DNA of 64,000 nucleotides from Arcuatula senhousia (Eukaryota > Mollusca > Bivalvia > Mytilida > Mytilidae): assembly GCA_963971305.1 (NCBI GenBank), contig OZ020308.1:29479275-29543274 (forward strand). The letters are read 5' to 3'. Under the pieces are notes generated by a model, which did not search any database, was not told the origin of the DNA, and saw nothing but the letters and a program-made list of their open reading frames with translations. Each line of letters starts with the position of its first letter. The stretch's first letter is position 1. The position numbers were made by a program, and so were the translations under genes. This document shows, piece after piece, positions 26,401 through 38,400 of this stretch.

Positions 26401-29400
26401 CAATCATATAAAACCTTTAGAATGGAGTGTACAATGGACAAAAAGTGAGCCTGCATATGGTTTAGTTTTTAAGACAAAATAAAGGGAAAAATTTGGACTT
26501 ATAGTTATACGTGAAGCAAAGTTCTACCATAAGTTGTTTTATAATATTCCTGTATAAATTATTGTGTACGTGTCTAGTCTAGTTTATTGTTTAATGTCCG
26601 TTAACCAACCATCCTGAAAGTATTTATGTTTGGCAAGATTTGATTTCGAGCTTGATGTATTGCCGATTATGCAGTTTCAATAATTTCTTTGTCAGCTTCA
26701 TCTGGCGCGGCACCTGCGTTATTATGATTACCGCGGTTTTAGCTTGTTTAACTCCTAGGAGATTTAATTACACATGAGAAAATATGCTTCATATATGATG
26801 AAGCATGAGCAACACGTCCGACAAAATCAATAATATTGACTACGTGATATACACGCTTGAATTATTATTATATTGTACCTGATAAAAAGCGTACTTAGGA
26901 TCAAGCATTTATTCTGTACATTTCCGGTAAATTTCAAAGGGACTTTCTCAAGCAGTTGAATTTCCAGTAAAATTGAAGGGACTTTCTCAAAACAATGAAA
27001 ATTACGTTGCGCCAGTAATGACCCAGGAGATTCTTTCAAGTGCGTCAATTGAACAAAAAATGCGGGAATGGCGCAATGGCGCGCTCTAGATTGAACACTG
27101 ATCTTCATTAAGGGAGTTTCGTAAAACTGGATTAAATTACACTTGATTTTGAAAATTATAAATATATAGCACCTAAACTTTATATTTTTTCTTAGTTCAT
27201 TGCCCAAATACATGTAGGTTGATTCAAATGGCAACTGAAGACACTTACATGTAAATGTATTCAAAATGTATGACTGCTTGTAAAAAAATATACCTGGTTT
27301 TCAAATTTATGAGATATTTTTTTTAAATTTACAAAAATATTTTTCTTAAAATGTAAATTAAAGTGTAAGTTCGCGATTTTTTCAAAATTTGTACATTGAA
27401 AGACTATCATATAAAAATAACTTTGGTGAAATTCCTAGCGCTCAAATATGCATAGTTAGGATAAAATTGGCTTTTGAAAGTAAAAAAATTATATCCATGG
27501 AGAGTCACGTGATTTGTACTAGATGGCGCTGCTCAAAGTCTGAATGTTGCACCCTATACCCATGTGGTATTTACCGATGTGTACCACAACGGACAATTTG
27601 AAATAATTATGATTAAGTCAGGAATGATAAAATAAAAGTCAGTCTAATGATTGATTGTGAGACGTTTGAAATGGTACCAATCGTTAAGTTCAGAATTAAT
27701 TCGTAGATAAATATAGAATTTTTAATTTTTTTTGTTTGATTGGCTCTACAGACATTTTCGGAAAATATATATTTAAATTTTCAGTATGTAGAATTGCCCT
27801 ATACTATTTCTTTTATACATTCTGTTTAAAATTCATGTTTCCCTGACACCCTACTGGGATTAATGCATGATTCGTTTAAAGTGATATTATGATAATTAGT
27901 CCTTCCGTGCAAACCATCGCACCACAGGGGCTTACTTATCGTTTTCTGTGTATAAAACTTTATTCGCTTCTCCAAACCACTGGCACAACAGGGGTTCACC
28001 TGCCGTTTCCTGTGTATGTTTAATACCCCCGTGCAAACTATTGGCATCACAGGGGTTTAATATTGTTTCCTGTGTATTAGAAGTTGAATTTACCTGGTTG
28101 GAATGGGTTCTAGAACACTTTCTTTTAACGAAAATTAACCCCTTTGGTCCGCCAGTGTCGTTTGAACATTGAAGTGCAAAAATCATTTATGTTAATAAAA
28201 TACCCGTTCTAATTAAAAACATATAAAACAAACTGTAGGAATCTTTTTTTTGTCTTGCAAATAATTATGTAGTTAATTAATTGTTTATCCAACAATTCAA
28301 AAGCGAAAAAATTGGGAACTAAAACTCTTTAAACACATTTTTAATTTTGGTACTAGTATTACACAAACCATGCACGATGTAGCACCACGCTTTGGCTGAT
28401 TGAAAATTGTAAGAGAAAGGTAGTCAATGGAGTGAACAGGTGATATTGACACCTGCTGATTAATTATACCGTATACTGATTAAGAAATTATTTAAAGATG
28501 TGCCGGTCGAAATTCTTAAAATCGAGCTGTGGTGGGTGTGTCTAAAGCGGGTTGATTGCTGCAAGGAAATCTTTGATTGGAGGAGCACCTTAATTGATCT
28601 ATGATATCTGTCAATTATACCTGTAATTAACCAACGGGGCGTGGCAGATCGTCCATGGTTAATGATTGTAAAGGTTAATGATTATAATTGACACCTGTTT
28701 ATTCATCAAGAACTGAATTTATTGTCTTAAACATTTGAAAAAGGATTGAAAACTAGGGCTACTGTGTCAACAAATATTTCAGATTATTTACTATTTGGAA
28801 TTATAATTAATTATTTTAAAACAATTTAAGGTTTAAGTAAACTATTTTCTTGCTATTTCAATAAAAAATAACGCGGGATTAAAAAAAATATCAATGCCAA
28901 ATTATTCATATTTCAAATTATTATTATGATCGACAACATCGGTCTTATGTTACGAATATCGTCAATTGGTTAATGTATTTATCATTGGAGATGTGACGTC
29001 ACATCTCCAATTGAGCTATCCCATAATTCATCATTGTTCATAGCATGGATGCGCCCATATGGTCTTGTGTATTGGAATAAAATTACGAATATCTTTCTTA
29101 ATATATCGTTTTCAATGCCCAAACCCGGCATGATGCCTACTCTCATTATAATAAATCAAATAAACTAATAACTCAAGAATCGCGAACTTACACTTTAATT
29201 TTGAAAAATTCTATTATTTTTAGATTAAGTACAATGGTGAGAATTTGTTTCAAGTTTGTATTTTTGTAATTCTTTTCTATTTTAATGCATGTCAATTATA
29301 TGTTTGTATTTTAAACAGTAACTGTAGACAGTTATTACAATTTTTTCAAGGTCCAAGAATGTTATATATTGATTGTAATACAGATACATATTTTAAATTT

Positions 29401-32400
29401 ATCTTGTTATTGCTGTCAACAAAGGACAAGGTATGATAAGGGCTATTTTTGGCCCCTTTTTCAAAAGTGAAATTTTAATCTAAAATATTGATTTATATGA
29501 TATTAAGTTATTAAAGTTAATAAATTTAAATGTTTTAAACAAATAATAAATCAAATCTGATTTTAGCATTTGATCAAACTTGATGAAAAAGTGACTTTTT
29601 CTCAAAATTACTCAAAATTCGGCACATTTTTGTATGTTTTTGGCTAAAATAACTATGAGCAGACAAGCGGCCCACGAAAATATTTTAACTGTGGATTTGA
29701 CATACGAGAACTAATGTTTCCAGAAATTATCTTTGTGGGCCGCAGGTCCGCTCATATTTAAATCTCACAATAACCGTTGTCATTTTAACAATTTTAAGGC
29801 AATTTTGCTACATTTCATAGTTTTATCATTTATTGCACATGCGTGACTACGCCACTTGTCAATTTTCCAAGAAAATTTTGCCTGTTCCAAAAAATATAAC
29901 TTCTGAGCCACAAAATCACACAGTTATAATTCAATATTCCAATTTTGGAAAATTTGTCCAATAAAGGGGGCCAATTCGTGCTCTTATCCTATCTTGTCCT
30001 TTAAGTACTTGTGAGGAAAATTCTGTTAAACTTTGTAGAGATTATTTAAAAATATTTTGTTTTTAGGCTGTTCAATTAGTAAGAGTTTTCTGTTTTCCTA
30101 AGACCTGTTTTAAACCTGGGACATTTTTTGACTGTCAATATTTAAGTTATGCATGATTAAATAAGACCAAACAAGAATTGATTTTTAGCTTCTCATGTCA
30201 TTTTTTTTCAAAAAACAGATGAGGGGAAGGCTTCTACTTTATTATTTTGGTAAAAAAAGTAGATACACTAAAAGAAAGTGATGAGGCAGGTGCTTTTTGT
30301 CTCGCCTGCGACGAATAGTCGCGGAAGGCGAGACATAGGTATTACTTTCCGGCGACGGCGGCGGCGGCGGCGACGGCGGCGGCGTAAACTTTTTTGTAAG
30401 ACTTTTGTGGACAATGAATTGCTTGAAAAGTATAATAGCTAGGCATCTGATATTTGGTATACAGATAGTTCAGGTTATGGTCTACGCAACTGTCACCATG
30501 CCGTTTGACCCTGACCCCATTTTCACGCTCCAGTGACTCTGTGAACTTAGGTCTTTTTTCAGGCCGTAAACTTTTTTGTAAGACTTTTGTGGACGATGAA
30601 TTGCTTGAAAAGTATAATAGCTAGGCATCTGATATTTGGTATACAGACAGTTCAGGTTATGGTCTACGCAACTGTCACCATGCCATGTGACCCTGACCTC
30701 ATTTCACGCTCCAGTGACTCTGTGAACTTAGGTCTTTTTTTAGGCTGTAAACTTTTTTGTAAGACTTTTGTGGACGATGAATTGCTTGAAAAGTATAATA
30801 GCTAGGCATCTGATATTTGGTATACAGACAGTTCAGGTTATGGTCTATGCAACTGTCACCATGCCGTGTGACCCTGACCTCATTTTCACGCTCCAGTGAA
30901 TCTGTGAACTTAGGTATTTTTCAGGCCGAAAAACTTTTTTGTAAGACTTTTATGGACGATGAATTGCTGGAAAGTTATGATAGCTAGGCATCTGATATTG
31001 GGTAAACAGACAGTTGCGGTTATGAACAACGCAACTGTCACCATGCCGTGTGACCATGACCCCACTTTTACGCTCCAGTGACTCTGTGAACTTGGGTCTT
31101 TTTTTCAGACAGAAAACTTTTTGTAATACTTGTGTGGACAATGGATTGCTTGAATAGTATAATAATTAGGCATCTGTTATAAGGTATACTGACACTTTTT
31201 GTGTTTATATCAAGAAATGAAAGCTTAGGTAGTTGATTTTAGCGATGGTGCCGGCAGGCGAGACATACTTTTAGTGGCCACACTTGTTTTTGTTTTTATT
31301 TTATGAAAAGGCAACAAAAAGAACAGGCTCCAGTTTCATAAAACGTCTCAAATTTGAGATTTCCTCAAATCGTTCCTCAACTCAATTATTGACCAATGAA
31401 ATTGCAAAAAATCTCAGTTGAGGAAGGATTTGAGGAATTCTCAAATTTGAGATGTTTTATGAAACTGGGGCCAGATTAATCATGGGCCTGAGGAGCTACA
31501 AAAAATGTATTAATGTTTTTTTTTGCCTTGTATTCTTGTTTTTTTTTCAGATAGAATCAAACAGTCTTTACATGAGATCTATCTGATGTCAAATATGTAA
31601 GTTATTTTGTTGTCTTGGGAACATAGACTCAATGGAGGACTGTAAATATGCTGTTTATTCTTTTCATTGATAGAAAATTGAAAAAAATAAGTGTTATTTA
31701 ATGGATACACAATATCTATTTGTAGTCTTATACTTCTAATTATTTAAAATCTGTGAAAAAAGGAAATATTTATAAAAAATTGATCAAAATTGTGTAGCAT
31801 TTAAATATCTGCTCCTGGGAACAATTTTTAGCCAGATTTCACCATATGAAAAATCAGGTGATAAATTAAAATGAGAACAACGTTCCAGACAATAAAATGA
31901 TGAATGTTGGCCTGGTGGCCTTGGAAGTGGTTACAGTTTTCTAAATAACTACTAATTACAACCTCTTGATATTCAGTATGCAGCATCAGCATGGGGTCCC
32001 ATGCCATGGAATTTGATTTTTCAGGTCACTCACCTACTTCCTGTTAAACAAAATCCTGCCGTTAATGACTATGAATCAGTTCATTAGAATCCTTTTTATA
32101 CGACTGCAAAAAAATTGCAGACGTATAATGGTATAAGTTGTTGTTGTTGTTGTTGTTGTCATTGTTGTTTGTTAACTTTTAGTGTTCCCACAATAACTTA
32201 AGTTATAGTCATCCGATTGCTCTGAAATTTGACAATGATGTTTCTTACCATAAAAGGATGGATGGGATTGATTTTTTGTTCAAAGCAAATAAGCTCTTTC
32301 AATGAAACCTTTTGAAGAAAACAATTTCTATTGCCTTGTATTATTAAATTGTTAAAAAGCCTTTTCATTTTAGTGTGGTTAAAGAACTACTAGACAATAT

Positions 32401-35400
32401 CCGTGACCAGATTGGATGCCTGTACAAGTTATCAGAAGCAGTGTCCACCATAGATATGCTGGTATCATTTGCCACCAGCTGTACACTGTCAAATTATGGT
32501 AAATATCTTTTATTAGAGCTTAAACTAAATGGAATAGTGAACCAACGCCTGTTTTCTTTGGGTTCGTTAGAAATCCAGATGTGGATACCTGTGGGTATGC
32601 TGCATGGTTGTAGCTATAAACATTAAAATGAACCGGAATAAGGACAACAACATCAACTGGATTTGCAAATCCAGATGATGTTGTTGTCCTTATTCCACTT
32701 CATTTTATTGGAGCTGTTCAATATACAATACTCTTCAGGTAGTTGGATTGACCCCTGTAATTTACAATAGCAGGACATTCCAACCTGTTTATAATAAGGG
32801 TTTTCAGTTACTGCTGCCCAAGAAAGATTGATGGTTTCTTTGGAGTACTTCAAGTTCCTGAGGAGTTGTTACATGGAAAGAAGGTGTGCAAGACAGAAAT
32901 CACCAAATTATTGTGCAAGCTTATCAGATTTGAAGAGAAAGTGGTCTCATTAACTGACCACCCTTATAACTGACCACACTTTTATATGGCCAAGGAGTGT
33001 TGAAAAAGGGTGTTAAATACATGCACACACATACTTTGGTTTCATTATTATTTGTTGAAAGGACATTTTGCATTGATCTACATGCTGATGACTTGTAAAC
33101 CACAAATTTAAGAATCCATTAACCAATCTTTTTTCACCAAACCATGAAATTCGGTACCCACAAAAATAAGTGTATCCAAAGTACTTACAAAAATTGTTAT
33201 ATATTTTCATGAAGTTTGAAGTCAGCTAAGCTACTATTGCAGAAAAATAAAAACATATGAAAAGAAATAATAATTCATGTGCAAAACATTAATCATAGTA
33301 TAACTATATATAAAAAAAACTATTATTAAAATCATTTCCCTTGAAAAAAAAATGTTTTCAGTAGTTTTAACTAATGACTTGCATGTTTTACTTACAGTGA
33401 GACCAGAGTTTACAGATACATTAGCCATTAAACAAGGAAGACACCCTATACTGGAAAAGATTTCTTGTGAACCACCAGTACCCAATAATGCTGTAGGTTT
33501 TTTTTCTATAGTTGATAAATAATGAGATGTGCCAATACTTTTCAGCCTTCATAAATTAGCGACAATTTAAAAAAAATCAACAATGGAAAGTAGCCAATGG
33601 TCACTGCAGGTTGTCTTGAACGTGGCTGATTACTGTAAACTGGGAAATTTTCGCGCCGTCTTCATTTTGCGGTATGACGACTGAATTGTAGTTCTTGCAT
33701 TTTTAAATTCGCGCTGAAATGTTATTGTCCATAGACTACAACAGAGGACAAGTTTATTATCGCGAAAATAATTCTGCCGCGAAAAGTTCCTGGTTTACAG
33801 TACAGTAGACTCCGCCAAATCGGATATCGAATTTGTCAGGAAAAAATATCCGATTACCCAGGATATCCGATTTGCCATTTCAAGAGATCGAATATCAGTT
33901 TTGGTGACGCAACTCCAAGCCTTGTCCAAGTGTTCCATGTTGAGGATGCCATCATATTATATATTTGTTGTATCATGCAAGAATAAAGGATTTAGTGAAG
34001 AACTATTGTTATTTTATTAATTAATAAAGAATTTTCATCAATTTGTGTACTTATATTCCCTCCATAACATGTGTTTTACTGAGGTCGTCCATCTTTGTTG
34101 TTTACATTGTAGAAAATTTATTAATCTCTAACAAGAATCAACATTTTTTCTCTGTCAATGTACGAGATTTTAAAAGATGGTATTCATTCAAACTAAATCT
34201 AAATCGTAAAATAATGCATTTCAGGATCACATTTTCATAAAGATGTCAAAATTTGTCTACATTTGTCAATCAAATATGAGATTATAGCAGCTCATGAATA
34301 TTCAAAATGGCGACTAGTGATTTACAAAATGTTGATTAGCCATGTGGTTGTCCACACATCGTCTTGGATTTTATTTCAAATTTATTGAGACATCCTTTTC
34401 AAGATTGGCATCATAGTGGAGGAATATAGATCTATTGTTTCAAAATTGAAAACCTTCAATAAAGGAAGTCAGTTGAAATGTTAGCATTACACAACTCACA
34501 TGATTTGTTTACAGTCATGAAGTAATAAGTACACCTGTAATTTCAATGACCTACGTGTTACCCACACACTAAATATACACAGACTTCACCACTAATAAAT
34601 TTCTTTTGTACCAACACCATATCATTTTGAAATATATTTTATTAGCTGTGCCAACATAGGATTTCAGAAATAACAACTTGAAAGGTTTCAAAACATTTAT
34701 ATTTTGACTTCCGGCATGTACGATGATCATGACAGGTGTGCAAGAAAATAAACACACAGAAGATAGATCTTTTATTGCTTAAATAAAAACAAGTATTTGA
34801 ATAAAAACATCTTTATTAGTAAATACAATATACATCATAAACAGAGAGTTGAATGCAAATGTTGGTGAAAACTTATACATGTCAAACTTCCGGTCATCAC
34901 GATCTTCTGAAATACAAAAAATATCCGATTTTTATACAAAATGGCAACATTTTGGAGGAATATTCTATCCTATTTGCCGATATATCCAATGTTCCGATAT
35001 CCTATTTCCCGATCAAAAATATATAGAAAGAATAGGAAATGGTTTGGTGTTTTGAAATTCTATCCCATTTGCCGATATATCCAAGTAGCCGATATCCGAT
35101 TTCGTGGAGTCTACTGTATTAAAAATATGATGCATATTATATATAATCCATAATTATTTTGTTTCTTGACATTGTTTAAGTCTGGCTGTCATTTAATTGA
35201 TTATTTGTTTCTTGTCTTATAATTTTTTTGCTCTTCTTATTTTTTATAAGTCCCCCTTGTTTGATATTTATGAAGCTCTGATTTTTTTTATGACCCATTT
35301 CCAAATGTAGGGGGACATTACTGTAGTGTTTGGTTCTGTTTGTCTTTCTGTTCCAAATGTTGTGAGATGAACCATTATGTCTTTGGATATATTCTAGTTC

Positions 35401-38400
35401 TTTGAACAGTACATGGCATTCTAATGATATTTTTTTCTGTTACTCTACAGTATGCTTCAGACGACAGTAACTTTATCATTATCACAGGACCAAACATGGT
35501 AAATATAGAGCTAGAATGTATTTTTTTTATGTCACTCATTTAAATTTGTTGTGTATTTTTTTAAGTTTATTTTGTCATTTACAAATAAAGTAATGTGCAA
35601 ATTACACTGGGCTGTCAACTTTTGAAATTTTGAAATACAGATTTTAATTTTTGTGCTGATTCCTAGAGGGGCTTAACAAAAAAATATGTGTGTTTCCTAT
35701 TAAATGTCTGAAAAAAATAGGTAGGTAGGTTTATTTTTTTATTATTATTTTTTTTACCTTGAGTAAATGGAAATTGAAATTAAACGGTGCTTAAGCAAAA
35801 ATGGGAATAAAAATGTTTGGTTAGGCATGAAAAAAATAGGTAGGGTTGGGTAACTGGAAACGCACATATTTTTGGGGGCCTTATAGTCATTGTAAAATAT
35901 AAAAAAAAACAAAAAAAAAATCAGGGAAAACCAGTGGAAATTAAGAAGGTTGGCAGTCATGTAAACAATCTGCAATAAATGCATGTTGTCATTTCTTAAA
36001 CCTGCAAAACAATTAAAAAAAAAAAAAGCTTTGGATTTTTATTCCAGAATCGATTTAATTTTTCTTTGTTTTGGCACGCTATGGAAAATGCCAAGGTTAC
36101 CCAATGGCATACAGACAGGACAAGTCTCGCACTTAATCGTTAATGACTATGGTAATCTACGGCTGTTGATAGAATTATTTAGAACCCTTTTAACTTTTTT
36201 TACTCAGGTTGTGTTACACAGTTAGGTGTAAACTTTTAGAATATGGTGTCAAAACATTTTAATGCCAGTAAGTTTTTCAGATTTTTATGGTAGATTAATA
36301 TAGTCGTAAAGAAAAAAGTCAGAGACTTGTCCCGTCTGTATGCCATTCATTAACCACTGCTTTTTTCATAGCACTAATACAAAGAAAAATTAAATCAATT
36401 TCGGAATAAAAATCCGAAGCTAATTGGCAAATGGACTATTCAACATGTAATACATGTAATACATGCATATTTCAAAGAAGCAAAGGTGTACCAAAGGGAT
36501 AATCAGTATCATAAAACTGTAAAGACAAAGACAAAACCGGCAGATAAAAAATCATCATAACAAAACAAACCACATAACAACATAAAACACACACACATAA
36601 CAACAAAACCGCATTCAGCAACGTGAACTAAAGTCGTAACGAGAGTGAACTCAGGTGCTCTGAAAGAGTAAGCAGTTCCTGCTTGCTATTGCACACCCGT
36701 CATGTTGCCAAAGATCGATTAAGTGTTGGTCAAATCCGGAAAGGATGACATTACCAAACTCTATGACAAACCAACATCTGTGCTCATCTGAGAGATAGAA
36801 ATCCCGTATTTGTATACAAGCACATGATGTCGTCCGTAAAATTTCTTGAGTGATGACAACAACCTGGGAGCAACGTACCCCTGTGTTAACAGTTTGCTTG
36901 TCAGCCGTGTAGCTCTATCAAGGAAGTCGTTGTACTCCCCACCTGCTCTGGAATAACGAATCAATTGTGATATGTAAACTCCATATGCTGGAGCGGACGG
37001 AATGTTGCTACACAGAAAGGGAAAGTTAACTATTGGAAAGTTGAAGTCACCACGTTTGTTCAAATTCTTACATTGAAAATAGCTATGGTCTTGAATAGGT
37101 AAAAACATTTTATAGCATATGACCTTCTCATTTATTGTGATCTTACCATAAATATTATATACTCATATAGAAAACTTGTTGAGAGGACGTCACATGACAT
37201 GTGATATTTGGATGGGTCGACTAGTAACCTTTTGGTGATGTGGTAAGGTCAATGTCTCGGGAGATTTCCTCGGATGACCTTACTTTCTCAGTAAAGAAGC
37301 ATTTGGGTCACACCCTAACTAGTGTGATAATTCTAAAATATCAATTATGTGACTTAAGTGATTAATGGCAGGGTTTCCTCTGGATGTATTTTCCTTTGGG
37401 CCATCCCTTGGGCCAAATGCATATTTTTTGGGCCAACATAAATGACATTGGGCCAATATTTTTTTTTTTGAGTTTTGGCCGGAAATCATTATTAATATTA
37501 TATTTTCAGTACCAAGGAGAGCACACAGATTACAACAGTTATTATTTTGTTCAATAATATATATTTAAACATTTGTTGAATTGATCATAGTTATTCATAT
37601 TAAGATTTAACAAACTGTCATAATGTTTTTACCTGCGTCGCCGAAGGCGAAAGCAGGTCTAGTAGTCGGGTCACTCCGTCCGTCCGTCCGTCTGTCCGTC
37701 TGTCCGTCCGTCTGTCCGTCCGTCCCGCTATGGGGTGCCTGTCTTGTGTAATCTGAATCTCAAAAACCAAACACTAGATCTTTCTGAAATTTTACACAGT
37801 GATTACAGATATATTGAAGATGTGCACCTCCCCTTTTGGGATCATTTTATAATTTCGTTTAGAAATTAGGGTCCCAAAAGGGGCCAAAAAAGCGACTTTT
37901 TAATTTTTTTCCACAATAACTTTTGTTCTGGTTGACCAAATGCTATGAAACTTTACAGTAATGTTACTTACCATAAAAGGAAGGGTTGAGCTGATTTTGG
38001 GTGTCCCCTCTATTTTCGTTTAGAAATAAGGGGCCCTAAAGGGACCAAAAAAGTGACTTTTTTATTTGTTTCCATAATAACTTTTGTTCTGGTTGACCAA
38101 ATGCTTTGAAACTTTAAAGTAATGTTACTTACCATAAAAGGAAGGGTTGGGCTGATTTTGGGTGTCCCCTCTTTTTTATGGCCCGACCACGTATGTGGAT
38201 CGGACATATAGTTTTACCCTTGTCCGTCCGTCCGTCCGTCCGTCCGTACGTCCGTCCGTAACACTTTGGTTAAGTTCTTGGTTAAGGTCCATTACTCGGA
38301 TACTAGATGTTGGGGGTTAATGATATTTCACCACCAGATGGGTCTTGGGTAGGGCTACACCACCCATTAGAAATTAGGTCACTGTGACCTATATTTTATG

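Noticed and set aside
26827..27264. 145-codon open frame on the minus strand
   Set aside because: It crosses the border of a hAT-like element and has no recognisable domain.
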